NCBI GenBank assembly: GCA_944324315.1
Contig: CALUVW010000013.1
Coordinates: 1-55,013 of the forward strand
Source: Candidatus Gastranaerophilales bacterium
Lineage (GTDB): Bacteria; Cyanobacteriota; Vampirovibrionia; Gastranaerophilales; Gastranaerophilaceae
Length of the DNA: 55,013 nt
Direction of reading: 5' to 3'
Below are positions 46,804 to 55,013 of the stretch, piece by piece. Below the pieces are notes generated by a model, which had not been told where the DNA came from, ran no database searches, and worked only from the letters and a program-made list of their open reading frames with translations. The translations under genes and the position numbers were made by a program. The number at the start of each line of letters is the position of its first letter. The stretch's first letter is position 1.

Positions 46804-47028
46804 TTATTTTATTAATCCAAGCAAACCTTTAAAAATTATATCCATTAAATAAACAGCAACGGTGAAAACAAAAACTATAGCGACAACAAAAACAGTCTCA
46901 GCAACAACCTGACGTTTTTCAGGCCAGCTTATTTTTCCCCATTCGGTTCTTACACCTCTGAAGTATGTTTTCACTGAATTTGTTGTTTTTTCTAGCCATG
47001 CCGGCATTTGATTTTCTGCGCCTATCAT
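46804..47028 (-). CDS. secE: Preprotein translocase subunit SecE
   Basis: 74 residues. The amphipathic FRGVRTEWGKISWPEKRQVVAET segment is the SecE signature, followed by one transmembrane helix (about 46-66). It clamps SecY in the translocon. It lies 25 bases upstream of nusG, and the tRNA-Trp gene is immediately upstream. Confidence 0.95.
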   Translation of the reverse strand: MIGAENQMPAWLEKTTNSVKTYFRGVRTEWGKISWPEKRQVVAETVFVVAIVFVFTVAVYLMDIIFKGLLGLIK

Positions 47029-47057
47029 AATTTTGTTTCCTTACGTTTTTATAAAAT

Positions 47058-47130
47058 CGCGCCCTGAAGGACTCGAACCCTCGACATCCGGTTTTGGAGA
47101 CCGACGTTCTACCAACTGAACTAAGGACGC
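47058..47130 (-). tRNA. trnW: tRNA-Trp (CCA)
   Basis: Read leftward: a 7-bp acceptor stem (GCGTCCT/AGGGCGC), D arm with AGTTGGT, anticodon loop CTCCAAA giving CCA, T arm GAGGG-TTCGAGT-CCTTC, discriminator G. The 3' CCA is not encoded. It sits between rpmG and secE, a common place for tRNA-Trp. Confidence 0.95.
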
Positions 47131-47140
47131 ATTTTAGATG

Positions 47141-47219
47141 CTAAGATGAATAGATGCAAAGACGCAAAGCTGTTTTAAGGTAAAAAACTTCGCTTCTTTG
47201 CCTCTTAGCTTCTTTGCAT
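47141..47219. repeat. Imperfect inverted repeat between tRNA-Trp and rpmG
   Basis: GATGCAAAGACGCAAAGC on one side faces GCTTCTTTGCCTCTTAGC with TTCTTTGCATC on the other. The right arm matches sequence in the linkers of prepilins 2 and 5 (3258-3290 and 29813-29849), where it is translated as C-K/E-EAKRHR. Confidence 0.6.
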
Positions 47220-47387
47220 CTACTTAGTTTCCTTGTGGTTGGTGTGTTTTTTGCAAGTCGGGCAATATTTGCTCAACTCAAGTCTTTCTTTAATATTTTT
47301 CTTATTTTTTGTTGTTGTGTAGTTTCTTTCTTTGCAGTCTTCACATGCAAGAACTACCATTCTGTCATTTTTTCCTTTGATACCCAT
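47220..47387 (-). CDS. rpmG: 50S ribosomal protein L33
   Basis: 55 residues. [20 protein letters not shown] and [15 protein letters not shown] with two CxxC pairs identify the zinc-binding form of L33. AAGGAAATAAAACA lies upstream of ATG 47387. Just upstream of tRNA-Trp and secE, as in many bacteria. Confidence 0.95.
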   Translation of the reverse strand: MGIKGKNDRMVVLACEDCKERNYTTTKNKKNIKERLELSKYCPTCKKHTNHKETK

Positions 47388-47555
47388 TGTTTTATTTCCT
47401 TTTCAATTTATTAATTTTATTTTTGGTTCATATTTAATGACCTTTAAAAAAGAATGTGATGAAACTCACATTCTAATTAAATCGGCTTATGTTAACATCA
47501 TAAAACAAACAAAATAAAATGCAAACATTTTGTTAACAAACAATAAGCTACAAAC

Positions 47556-47590
47556 AGAAACTGACCGGTTTATATCTCCGGTCAGTTTCT
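47556..47590. terminator. Strong hairpin, probable terminator
   Basis: AGAAACTGACCGG / CCGGTCAGTTTCT with a 9-base loop, after the coiled-coil gene. The T run on the - strand is short, so efficiency is uncertain. Confidence 0.55.
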
Positions 47591-47604
47591 ATAAAATATT
47601 TTAA

Positions 47605-48207
47605 TTATCTTATAACAAAATCAGAACTTGACTGAGTTCTATCGCTTGAATATGATGTAGGTATATCATAACTGCCGAAAGATTCAGAACGCAATTTTTC
47701 CATATAAACCTGACCGTTTTTAACAATTTGCTGCTGTTGAGTTAAATTCTTTTCTAAATTTGTCAAAACCTGTTCTGCGTAAAGTTCCGCACCTTCTTTA
47801 GTTTTCATAGCTTCTTCAGTTGCCTGAAGTCTTATATTTTCAGCTTCTTCAAGAGCTTTTCGTTTAATTTCTTCACATTCTTGTTGAACCTGAGTTCTTA
47901 TTCTGTTGCCTTCACGTTCTAAAGCTTTTATAAAATCTGCTTCGGACAACTTTCTATCAGCCTCTGCCTGTGCATCATTTATAATTTTTTCAGCTTTTTG
48001 CTGTGCTTCAATTTGAAGTTCTTCTCTACGTCTTAAAAACGCTCTTGCTTCCTGAACTTCAACTGGCAAAGAAGCATAAATTCTATCAATTAATGTTTCA
48101 ATTTCTTTTGTTTTTACAACAGTAAACTTACGTGGAATAATAGGAAAACCTTCCTCCAAAGAAATTTCCAACATTTTTAATAAATCATATACACCATTTT
48201 GTTGCAT
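47605..48207 (-). CDS. Coiled-coil protein resembling ATP synthase subunit b/E
   Basis: 200 residues, no signal or membrane segment. The N-terminus (about 1-55) contains VYDLLKMLEISLEEGF and a folded part. A long charged coiled coil runs from about 55 to 165 (LQIEAQQKAEKIINDAQAEADRKL, CEEIKRKALEEAENIRLQATEEA). The Ser-rich tail is disordered. A gene of this kind often stands next to coaD; it is sometimes named after ATP synthase b/E or DivIVA-like proteins without known function. A scaffold role is the most that can be said. Confidence 0.7.
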   Translation of the reverse strand: MQQNGVYDLLKMLEISLEEGFPIIPRKFTVVKTKEIETLIDRIYASLPVEVQEARAFLRRREELQIEAQQKAEKIINDAQAEADRKLSEADFIKALEREGNRIRTQVQQECEEIKRKALEEAENIRLQATEEAMKTKEGAELYAEQVLTNLEKNLTQQQQIVKNGQVYMEKLRSESFGSYDIPTSYSSDRTQSSSDFVIR

Positions 48208-48297
48208 TGTTACACATATACCTTTCTTACTATAATTACATTCTACATAAGCGTATATTAATTGTCAAATAATTTGTTACGTAAAAAGCCATATATT

Positions 48298-48777
48298 TTA
48301 ACATTTGTACGATTTTTGTAAATATTCATTAACAGGTTCCGGAACAAACTTTGAAATATCTCCGTTATTAAGGAAAATTTCTTTTATTGTGCTAGAAGAA
48401 ATAAAGTTATACTTAGGCTTTGTTGTCAAAAATACAGTTTTTACCTCATCTGCCAAAGCACTATTAGCCTGTGAAAGCTGCATTTCATATTCAAAATCTG
48501 ATACGGCGCGCAAACCTCTGATTAAAACAGTTGCGCCTTTTTGGCGGGCATAGTTTATTGTAAGCCCTTCAAAAAAATCCACCTCAACATTAGGCAAATC
48601 TTTAACACTCTGTTTAATAAGTTCAACTCTGACATCAACAGGCAAAAAACCATGTTTTTCAGAGTTTCTGGCAACAGCAATGATAACCTTGTCAAAAATT
48701 CCGGCTGCTGTTTTTAATATATCTAAATGTCCTTTTGTAATGGGATCAAAACTTCCCGGATAAATCGCTATTTTCAT
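48298..48777 (-). CDS. coaD: Phosphopantetheine adenylyltransferase
   Basis: 159 residues. YPGSFDPITKGHLDIL (T/HxGH nucleotidyl-transfer motif), RNSEKHGFLP, VLIRGLRAVSDFEYEMQLSQAN and FISSSTIKEI are diagnostic. It makes dephospho-CoA from 4'-phosphopantetheine and ATP. Normal length. Followed by the coiled-coil gene on the same strand. Confidence 0.95.
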   Translation of the reverse strand: MKIAIYPGSFDPITKGHLDILKTAAGIFDKVIIAVARNSEKHGFLPVDVRVELIKQSVKDLPNVEVDFFEGLTINYARQKGATVLIRGLRAVSDFEYEMQLSQANSALADEVKTVFLTTKPKYNFISSSTIKEIFLNNGDISKFVPEPVNEYLQKSYKC

Positions 48778-48863
48778 AAATATTCCCTTTTTTACTATTG
48801 TTTAATTATAAAACAAAAATAAAATTACATAATAAATATTATCTGCAATTAAAAACAATTAAT

Positions 48864-49190
48864 CGTCTTTTCTTTGCCTCCGGCGGGTGCTGCGCGCACG
48901 GCGGCAGCTTTTCCGCAAAAGCTGCACAAACCGGCGACACACATTCACTCGCTAATAATTTGCAAAGGCTCAGCATACAGGCGTGTAAACTCGCTATATC
49001 CTCAGTCATTCAGAACTTGTTTGACAAAGCGAACCAAAATTTTTGTCATCCTGAATTTATTTCAGGATCTTAAAAATTTTGAGTGAGCCTGTCATTACGA
49101 AGTGCAGCATCTCATTTACCGCTCAAACAATACACGCCTTTGATATCTGCTTCGCCTGCAATTATTGCTCGTTCCGTTATTGTCGCAGGA
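48864..49190 (-). repeat. Long dispersed repeat, copy B (about 330 bp)
   Basis: The reverse complement of this stretch matches 16790-17119 over nearly the whole length, by eye about 85 percent. The hairpin at 48904-48925 (GCAGCTTTT / AAAAGCTGC) replaces the GGCACTTTTG stem of copy A with different but still paired bases. Together with 49191-49600 it fills the 900-base gap after coaD; the rest of the gap shows diverged repeat pieces and no convincing gene. Confidence 0.75.
49045..49069. repeat. Dispersed palindrome in repeat copy B
   Basis: GTCATCCTGAATTTATTTCAGGATC, the inverse of the copy at 16913-16935. Confidence 0.75.
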
Positions 49191-49295
49191 TTTAATTAAT
49201 CATAAAAAAATAAAAATAATTCGACCATTAATGGAGCGAATAATTAATGTTAGCGAAACAAAAACAAAACGAGTGCTGTCTGAGCGATAAAATCA

Positions 49296-49320
49296 GATCC
49301 AGAAACGAGTTCAGGATGAC
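49296..49320. repeat. Dispersed palindrome, degenerate copy
   Basis: GATCCAGAAACGAGTTCAGGATGAC, in the noncoding region after repeat copy B. Confidence 0.65.
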
Positions 49321-49610
49321 AAATGTATAGCGAGTTCACTCGTTTTATGTTGAACGTTACAAATAACTAATGAGCGAAATGTAGGTCGAGAGTTTCTTTG
49401 CGGTACATTCGTTTGGTTGACCGCATTAAACGGGTCTACAACGTTGGCGCCTTTCCGATAATATTTATTATGTAAAGTTTTGTTACAATATATTATATAT
49501 TGAGCAATTATATACTTTTTAAATACTTAATTTATATGTAATTAATTTCACACTACCTACACACTTTCTACCTACTAACCTTCTACACGAGGAATCATAA
49601 AAATTTCAAA

Positions 49611-49640
49611 AGCTTCTAAAAATTCTTTGGAAGCTCTTTT
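49611..49640 (+). terminator. Rightward terminator with no known gene before it
   Basis: AGCTTC / GAAGCT with a 13-base loop and then CTTTTT. Nothing upstream on the + strand is a clear gene, so it may end a small unrecognised transcript from about 49490-49610, or be a decayed relic. Confidence 0.45.
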
Positions 49641-49654
49641 TATTTGTAAATAAT

Positions 49655-49680
49655 AAAGACACTTCAAATGAAGTGTCTTT
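49655..49680. terminator. Bidirectional terminator
   Basis: AAAGACACTTC / GAAGTGTCTTT with an AAAT loop, downstream of the leftward winged-helix gene. Confidence 0.8.
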
Positions 49681-49717
49681 ATTTATGATGTCTTGTTTAC
49701 GTAATTTTAATTAATTA

Positions 49718-49924
49718 CTATTTAAGTCTAACGTTAACAGTTGTTCCTTTTTTAGAAATTTCAACTTTGTCTTCTCTAGCTAACCAGCCAAGACCTAAAT
49801 CAGCAAAGTTACCTTTAAGATCCAATTCTTTTTTCATTTTAGAGAATGAAGATTCCCCGTTGTTGTTCAAGTAATTGTAGATTTGACCTGCTGATTGTCC
49901 GATTTGTTCTTGTAATTCTTGCAT
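49718..49924 (-). CDS. Small winged-helix protein (DUF2582-like)
   Basis: 68 residues. IGQSAGQIYNYLNNNGESSFSKMKKEL and LGLGWLAREDKVEISKKGTTVNVRLK fit the small winged-helix domain known as DUF2582. It may bind DNA or act in protein contacts. A good ribosome site (GGAGGTTAGTT) precedes the ATG. Monocistronic, with an own terminator. Function unknown. Confidence 0.75.
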   Translation of the reverse strand: MQELQEQIGQSAGQIYNYLNNNGESSFSKMKKELDLKGNFADLGLGWLAREDKVEISKKGTTVNVRLK

Positions 49925-50075
49925 AACTAACCTCCATGCGTTTTTATTGTAATACGTTATCTCCGTTTATGGTTATATAATAGCCTAACAGGTAAAAAAA
50001 TGCAATAGTTCATAAGGATGAGGACAAAATAATTTTTTTATTGTTCATGGTACAATTATTTTTAAAGGAGTATGA

Positions 50076-53000
50076 ATGTTATTAGAAGGTGATTTATCCA
50101 CTAACAAGACGGATTTTCTAATTAATGCCTATACAAATTTGCTTAATTCCGGCATAAAATCTTCTGAAATTTTAGTGCTTGTTCAAAATTCTAATCTTAA
50201 ACAAAACTTCATAAATAAAACACTCGAAAAATTAAAAATTAATTCTATTGAAAAATTAGAAGTACATTCTTTTTTCTCACTGGTTTTTAACACTATTACC
50301 GATAACTGGGCTTTAGTTGAAAACATAAATCCTTTTGACAATTCTGTAATACTACCAAACCTTGCTGGACTTGAGGTTTCTCAATTTATTCTGAAAGATA
50401 TTTTAAAAGAAATTCCGTTCAAAGGCTATAATTCTAAAAAATCCCTTTTGCATCAAATTTTCAGAAGATATTCCTTAATCGTTCAGAACAATTTAACTGA
50501 TGAAGAAGTAGAATGGCGCTCACGCGTCTTAGGAGAAAGTTTTGCCGAAGATGCAAAATCTGCATTAAAAAAGTTGCTTTCCAAAACTCTTGCTCTTAGA
50601 GACTTTGATTATTTGAGACAGACACTTGTTTTCAATTATATTTATAAAAATTCTGACTATTTCAAAAATATCAAATACTTGATTTTAGACGACGGAGATG
50701 AAATTACACCTGTTTGTTTTGATTTTATATCATATCTTGCGCCTCAATTACAAGATATTTTTGTTGCGTTTGATGAAAAAGGTGCAAGCCGCGCAGGTTA
50801 TCTGAGTGCAGACAGAACCGCAGTATGGAAATTTGAAGACTTGTTCAACCAAAAAGCTGAAAAACTTATATCAAACAATCCACTTTCTGATGATGCAGAA
50901 ACTTTATTTTCAAATATCACGAAAGATAAAAATGAAACGCTTGAACATTTTTCGATGCAATCACCTTCCAAAAGAGCATCAATGGTTGACATCGCCATAA
51001 AACAAATTCAAGAACTTTTAAACAAAAATGTTTTACCTTATGAAATTTCAATCATAACTCCGGTGATTGATGATATGCTCAAATTTTCTCTAAAGGAAAA
51101 TATTCACACAAACCTTTTATTTTTATCAGGAAGCGAAAAATTAATTCAAAACAGACTTGTAAAATCTATACTTACTATTTTAAAACTGAACAGCAAAATG
51201 CCTGTAAGTGAATTTGATATGCGTGTAGTGCTTTCGGAATTTTTAGGTATCCCGATAAAATACTGCAAAGATATTCTTGAAACTTTTGCCCAAAATAAAG
51301 AATTAATTGAATATGAATTTAAACTTGAAGAATACAGTGAAAAATACAGAAAATTTCTTGAAATTCTTGCGAAATTATCTCAAAGCAAGACAAAACTTTC
51401 TGAAAAAGTTTATGATATTTACTATGAACTTGCAGAATTTTATTACGTCAACACTGTAGAATTGAACAAATTTAATTTTTTTATCAAACAGCTTCAGGAT
51501 TTTGAAAATATTTTCGGGAAAGATTTTGAATCTCGTCAGGATGAAATTATCAATCAGATTGAAAATTCAATAATTGCGGAAAATCCTTATTCAACACTTG
51601 AAATATCAGAGAATGACTTGATAATTTCAACACCACAAAAAATCATTGATAATCAGATTAAAACAAAATACCAAATATGGCTTGATATTTCAAGTGACGA
51701 ATGGATTAAAAGCGATACAGGACCGTTATATAATGCATGGGTTTTCCAGCGCGGCTGGGCTAAAGATGAATTCACTATTGATGACAATATTGAACTTTCA
51801 AAAGAAAAAACTGCAAGGATTTTAAGGAAACTGACGCTTTGTGCATCTGAACATATTTATACGTATTCAAGCCTTTTTGACGGCAACGGTACAGAAAATT
51901 TCGGCGGGATTGAGGAGTATATTAAAGTAAAAGAGATTCTGAAACAAGTTCAGGATGACGAGAAACATTTTAATATAATCCCGCGAGATGATCAAAAACC
52001 TGTTCTTGAATATGAACAAGGGAATATGGCGATTTCTGCGGTTCCGGGTGCAGGCAAAACAACTATTTTACTTGCGCTGATTTTAAAACTTCTTGATAAA
52101 GGAGTTAATCCAGAAAACATATTTGTTATGACTTATATGGAAAGTGCCGCCAGAAACTTCCGCGACCGAATAAAAAACATAAGACAAAATTCATCGCAGC
52201 TTCCAAATATCAGCACTATTCATGGTCTTGCTCTTAGAATTTTAAAAGAAAACGGAAATTTTGAAAGACTCGGGCTTTCTTCTGACTTTGAAATTTGCGA
52301 CGATACTCAACGCTCAAGAATTGTTAGAGAAATATCAAACAAATTAAAACTTAAAAAAAATGAAACCGAAGAATTTGATAGAGGTATCTCAATATTTAAA
52401 ATTGGCAAAGGCCAATTTAACAATTCAATGGACAAAAAACTTGAAAAATTTCAGATATTTTTTGAAGAATATCAACGGATACTAAAAGAATCAAATTTAA
52501 TTGATTATGATGATATGCTTACATCTTCTGTTAAACTTCTTGAAGACAATGCCGATATCCGTGCATACTATCAGGACATCTGCCATTATATTATTGAAGA
52601 CGAGGCACAGGACAGCTCGTCAATCCAGCAAAAACTAATTAATCTTTTGAGCGCAAAACACAAAAATCTTATAAGATGCGGTGACATAAATCAGGCAATT
52701 ACCACAACTTTTTCAAATGCGGATGTTGAAGGATTCAGAAAATTTATTTCAGAAAGCAATAACGTCAGTATGGACTGTTCACAGCGCTGTACAAAAAAAG
52801 TCTGGACTCTTGCTAATAATCTTGTAAAATGGGCTGACACACAAGAAGAAACTAAAAACGCGTTTTTTGAAATTTTTATGCAACCCGTTGAAGGCAGAAA
52901 CCCTGTATCTGAAAATGCATTGCATTCAATTATTTTTGAAAAGCCTCTTGAAGAAAGAAATTATATCTTAAAAGAAATTAAATCAGCACTGAAAAAAGAC

Positions 53001-53939
53001 CCTAAATGCACAATCGGAATTCTTTTGCGAAGCAATTATCAGGTTGCACAATGGATTAACTTTATAAATAACAGCGGGCTGAAAACTATTACAAGAAGCG
53101 AAAGCCTTGAACAAAAATCGATTTTCAGAACAATTTTTGCCGTAATGCAGATGGTGTTGCATCCGTTTGACAATAACACTGTTGCCGACAATTATGAAAT
53201 CCTTGCAGAAATGGGATTATACAAACAGCGGCTCGGACTTGAAATCAGAAAATACGAAAATCCTTTTATTCAAATTGACTGCGACAATATAGAAAATGTT
53301 TACCTTGCACAATTTTACTGGGATTTAAACTACTGGCTATCTTTTGCCCGTCTTGCCCCTGAAGAACTCGCTATAAAAATCGGACTTCACTATTTCTCAT
53401 CTGAGATTGAAAAATCAAATGTTTATCTAATATCAACACTAATAAAACGCTTGAGTCTCAATTATAAAGATTTCCCAACTCTTGTCGAACGTCTCGGAGA
53501 ACTTGCAAAGAAACCGAAATTAAGCGGTTTTAATTTCTTCTCCGAAGAAGACGAAAGTAATAAAGAATTTCTGGCAGGTAAAATTCAGATTATGACACTT
53601 CACAAATCAAAAGGCGATGAATTTGATTATGTATTTATCCCTGAAATGTCAGAAAAAAATCTTACTCTTGATTTTAATCAAATAAAACTTAAAAATTCCG
53701 ACTTTAACGAAAATTTAAAACGGCTTAATCCTGATTACAAACCAAAATCCGAATTTGACATGAAGCAGGAATTAGTTTCTGAAAACCTGAGACTGCTTTA
53801 TGTAGCCATTACAAGAGCAAAAAAACATCTTTATTTTACAACAAGCAGAAAAATTAAATCTTTTGAAAAAATTGTTGAGCAGGAACCTAGTTTGATATTT
53901 ACAGAAATTCTTGATTGCACGGAGGTATATTATGAATAG
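50076..53939 (+). CDS. Two-part UvrD/AddAB-like helicase
   Basis: 1287 residues, about twice a UvrD. The N-terminal half (about 1-600) starts LLEGDLSTNKTDFL, where a P-loop would be but with the key Gly lost; it resembles the ATPase-dead N-terminal part of AddB. The second half (about 640-1287) is an active SF1A helicase: Walker A AVPGAGKTTIL (about 654), motif II IIEDEAQDSS (about 842), motif V region LHKSKGDEFDYVFIPE (about 1176) and motif VI LLYVAITRAKKHLYF (about 1243). The junction holds an in-frame palindromic repeat (EILKQVQDDE, about 620). A recombination helicase is inferred, working with the nuclease of the overlapping next gene (8-base overlap). Confidence 0.82.
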   Translation: MLLEGDLSTNKTDFLINAYTNLLNSGIKSSEILVLVQNSNLKQNFINKTLEKLKINSIEKLEVHSFFSLVFNTITDNWALVENINPFDNSVILPNLAGLEVSQFILKDILKEIPFKGYNSKKSLLHQIFRRYSLIVQNNLTDEEVEWRSRVLGESFAEDAKSALKKLLSKTLALRDFDYLRQTLVFNYIYKNSDYFKNIKYLILDDGDEITPVCFDFISYLAPQLQDIFVAFDEKGASRAGYLSADRTAVWKFEDLFNQKAEKLISNNPLSDDAETLFSNITKDKNETLEHFSMQSPSKRASMVDIAIKQIQELLNKNVLPYEISIITPVIDDMLKFSLKENIHTNLLFLSGSEKLIQNRLVKSILTILKLNSKMPVSEFDMRVVLSEFLGIPIKYCKDILETFAQNKELIEYEFKLEEYSEKYRKFLEILAKLSQSKTKLSEKVYDIYYELAEFYYVNTVELNKFNFFIKQLQDFENIFGKDFESRQDEIINQIENSIIAENPYSTLEISENDLIISTPQKIIDNQIKTKYQIWLDISSDEWIKSDTGPLYNAWVFQRGWAKDEFTIDDNIELSKEKTARILRKLTLCASEHIYTYSSLFDGNGTENFGGIEEYIKVKEILKQVQDDEKHFNIIPRDDQKPVLEYEQGNMAISAVPGAGKTTILLALILKLLDKGVNPENIFVMTYMESAARNFRDRIKNIRQNSSQLPNISTIHGLALRILKENGNFERLGLSSDFEICDDTQRSRIVREISNKLKLKKNETEEFDRGISIFKIGKGQFNNSMDKKLEKFQIFFEEYQRILKESNLIDYDDMLTSSVKLLEDNADIRAYYQDICHYIIEDEAQDSSSIQQKLINLLSAKHKNLIRCGDINQAITTTFSNADVEGFRKFISESNNVSMDCSQRCTKKVWTLANNLVKWADTQEETKNAFFEIFMQPVEGRNPVSENALHSIIFEKPLEERNYILKEIKSALKKDPKCTIGILLRSNYQVAQWINFINNSGLKTITRSESLEQKSIFRTIFAVMQMVLHPFDNNTVADNYEILAEMGLYKQRLGLEIRKYENPFIQIDCDNIENVYLAQFYWDLNYWLSFARLAPEELAIKIGLHYFSSEIEKSNVYLISTLIKRLSLNYKDFPTLVERLGELAKKPKLSGFNFFSEEDESNKEFLAGKIQIMTLHKSKGDEFDYVFIPEMSEKNLTLDFNQIKLKNSDFNENLKRLNPDYKPKSEFDMKQELVSENLRLLYVAITRAKKHLYFTTSRKIKSFEKIVEQEPSLIFTEILDCTEVYYE
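51936..51959. repeat. Dispersed palindrome inserted in frame in the helicase gene
   Basis: GATTCTGAAACAAGTTCAGGATGA, coding for ILKQVQDD at the junction between the two halves of the protein. A diverged look-alike (RKQVQSDE) occurs in the following nuclease gene near 54376-54399. Confidence 0.75.
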
Positions 53940-54594
53940 TTTTTCTCCTAATATGCTCAAAACCTTTGAAGCGTGTCCGAAAAAATATTACTTTAAATAT
54001 ATTCAAAAAATTTCCGTTCCGCAAAAAAGTTCTATGTTTGAAAAGGGTAAAAAAGTTCACGCACTCGCTAACTATTATCTCCGCGGAGATGATTTAACCA
54101 AAATGGAAAAAACTCTGGATTCCGAAGAAAAACTAATCTGGGAACAACTTAAACAAAATGAATTTTTTCAAAAAAGTTGTGTAAATTCAGAATATAATCT
54201 TTCATGCAAAATCGGCAACTACTGGATTGGCGGAAGATTAGACGCCCTTATGAAAGATGAAATTAGTTATTATATTCTTGATTACAAAACAGGATCAGTT
54301 CCTAAAAATGCCGAATATGATTATCAAACAATGGTCTATCTTTTGTGTACCGCAAAATTATTACAAAACCAGACGCGCAAACAAGTACAGAGCGATGAGT
54401 GTAATATAAAATTTGTTTACATAGATTTAAAAAATAACCATAACCTAATAATTGATTTTACACCTGAAAAAGAAAAAAAGTACGAAGAAAAGATTATTGA
54501 AATTTGCAATAAAATAACAAATGTCCGATTCCAAGAAGAAATTGAGCACTCACAAATATGTGAATTTTGTGAATACCGAAAAATTTGTATATAA
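53932..54594 (+). CDS. RecB/AddB-type iron-sulfur nuclease (PD-(D/E)XK)
   Basis: 220 residues from ATG 53932 (GGAGGTATATT upstream). The N-terminal FSPNMLKTFEACPKKYYFKYI holds the first Cys; GGRLDALMKDEISYYILDYKTG carries the catalytic Asp, Asp and Lys (near 101-125); the C-terminal CEFCEYRKIC (C-x2-C-x5-C) completes a 4Fe-4S site, the exact spacing found in AddB and close to Cas4. This is the nuclease part that AddB usually carries at its own C-terminus, here a separate gene translationally coupled to the helicase. No cas genes are nearby. End resection or repair is inferred. Confidence 0.85.
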   Translation: MNSFSPNMLKTFEACPKKYYFKYIQKISVPQKSSMFEKGKKVHALANYYLRGDDLTKMEKTLDSEEKLIWEQLKQNEFFQKSCVNSEYNLSCKIGNYWIGGRLDALMKDEISYYILDYKTGSVPKNAEYDYQTMVYLLCTAKLLQNQTRKQVQSDECNIKFVYIDLKNNHNLIIDFTPEKEKKYEEKIIEICNKITNVRFQEEIEHSQICEFCEYRKICI

Positions 54595-54596
54595 AA

Positions 54597-54625
54597 AAAT
54601 GCCCTCTAAATAAGGGCATTTCTTT
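54597..54625. terminator. Bidirectional terminator
   Basis: AAATGCCCT / AGGGCATTT with a 7-base loop, between the nuclease gene and convergent rplL. Confidence 0.75.
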
Positions 54626-54647
54626 ATTAAATAAATATTTAAAATAC

Positions 54648-55013
54648 TTATTTGATTTCAACAGTAGCACCTGCTGCTTCAAGTTGTTTCTTGATAGCTT
54701 CAGCATCTTCTTTTTTGATACCTTCTTTAACAGGTTTCGGAGCACCGTCAACTAAATCTTTAGCTTCTTTTAAGCCAAGACCAGTGATAGCACGTACTTC
54801 TTTCAATACAGCAATTTTGTTAGCGCCAGCTGATGCCAAAATAACTGATACTTCAGAAGCTTCTTCTGCGCCTGCTGCTTCACCAGCTGCTGCAGGAGCT
54901 GCTGCAACCGCTACAGGAGCTGCTGCAGATACGCCGAATTTTTCTTCCATAGCTTTTACTAATTCAGCTGCTTCTAACAAAGTTAATTTTTCAATTGATT
55001 CTAAAATAGTTTC
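54648..55013 (-). CDS. rplL: 50S ribosomal protein L7/L12 (5' end outside window)
   Basis: The visible 121 residues run from [20 protein letters not shown] to the end. The N-terminal dimerisation helix, the Ala/Pro hinge ([19 protein letters not shown]) and the C-terminal domain [39 protein letters not shown] are typical. It forms the ribosomal stalk and recruits GTPases. The start codon lies just beyond the right edge. rplJ would normally be upstream, outside the window; the rplKA genes are 9 kb away instead of next to it. Confidence 0.96.
   Translation of the reverse strand, partial: ETILESIEKLTLLEAAELVKAMEEKFGVSAAAPVAVAAAPAAAGEAAGAEEASEVSVILASAGANKIAVLKEVRAITGLGLKEAKDLVDGAPKPVKEGIKKEDAEAIKKQLEAAGATVEIK

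Noticed and set aside
48778-49717. Prophage or insertion sequence in the 900-base gap
   Set aside because: No transposase or integrase, no terminal target duplication was seen; the content is the dispersed repeat and palindromes.

Overview
The window looks like chromosome from a non-photosynthetic relative of the Cyanobacteria (Gastranaerophilales / Melainabacteria-like, gut type). This is inferred from low G+C content, a large family of prepilin-like proteins with an N-terminus close to FTLAEVLITLGIIGVVAA, an LPS gene (kdsA), flagellar rod genes, and ordinary bacterial housekeeping genes. There is no integrase, transposase, prophage or CRISPR array. Taxonomy is inference, because no search could be run.

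Layout. 1-6290: candidate structured RNA, two prepilin genes, a glycosyltransferase, a flagellar rod cluster (flgF/flgG-like, flgB, flgC) and an orphan prepilin 5' end. 6291-13128: rqcP, a secreted metallophosphoesterase, a CBS/CorC membrane protein with a prepilin gene overlapping its end, a FliA-type sigma factor, an OmpA-like protein, an M16 pseudo-peptidase and tmk. 13138-25063: prepilin, two unknown genes, map-adk, a long dispersed repeat, gyrB, a degenerate HD-GYP protein, an ftsL-like gene with rsmH, and gltX. 25187-37843: secreted and TPR proteins, a FtsB/DivIC-like protein, a HExxH protein, prepilin, ctpA, cdd, a radical SAM protein, two lineage-type hypotheticals, folP and a prepilin. 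37904-44618: gatB, a SIS protein, prepilin, pheS, an MBL hydrolase, kdsA and a prepilin. 44730-48777: rplA, rplK, nusG, secE, tRNA-Trp, rpmG, a coiled-coil protein and coaD. 48778-55013: inverted copy of the long repeat, a small winged-helix gene, a large two-part UvrD/AddAB-like helicase with a separate iron-sulfur RecB-type nuclease, and the start-truncated rplL.

Main discovery candidate. Eight prepilin-like genes share one architecture: a good ribosome binding site and ATG, about 8-27 codons, a run of 10 (once 11) G or C inside the coding region, a linker of variable length, and the prepilin domain. In this sequence all eight are out of frame across the run. Changing the run by one base makes each continuous from the ATG into the prepilin domain with no stop. 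This is the signature of slipped-strand phase variation of a surface or secretion pilin repertoire, or of frameshift- or slippage-controlled expression. A ninth run sits on an orphan leader with no prepilin. All nine runs belong to a conserved element, about AGCT-8nt-C10-GA, that is C-rich on the + strand whichever way the gene points. That suggests a role or origin at DNA level as well as in the coding frame. The long linkers of two genes are built from palindromic repeats that also occur between genes.

Limits: homopolymer lengths are easily misread or collapsed in assemblies, and start sites, distant homologies and family names come from reading the sequence only.
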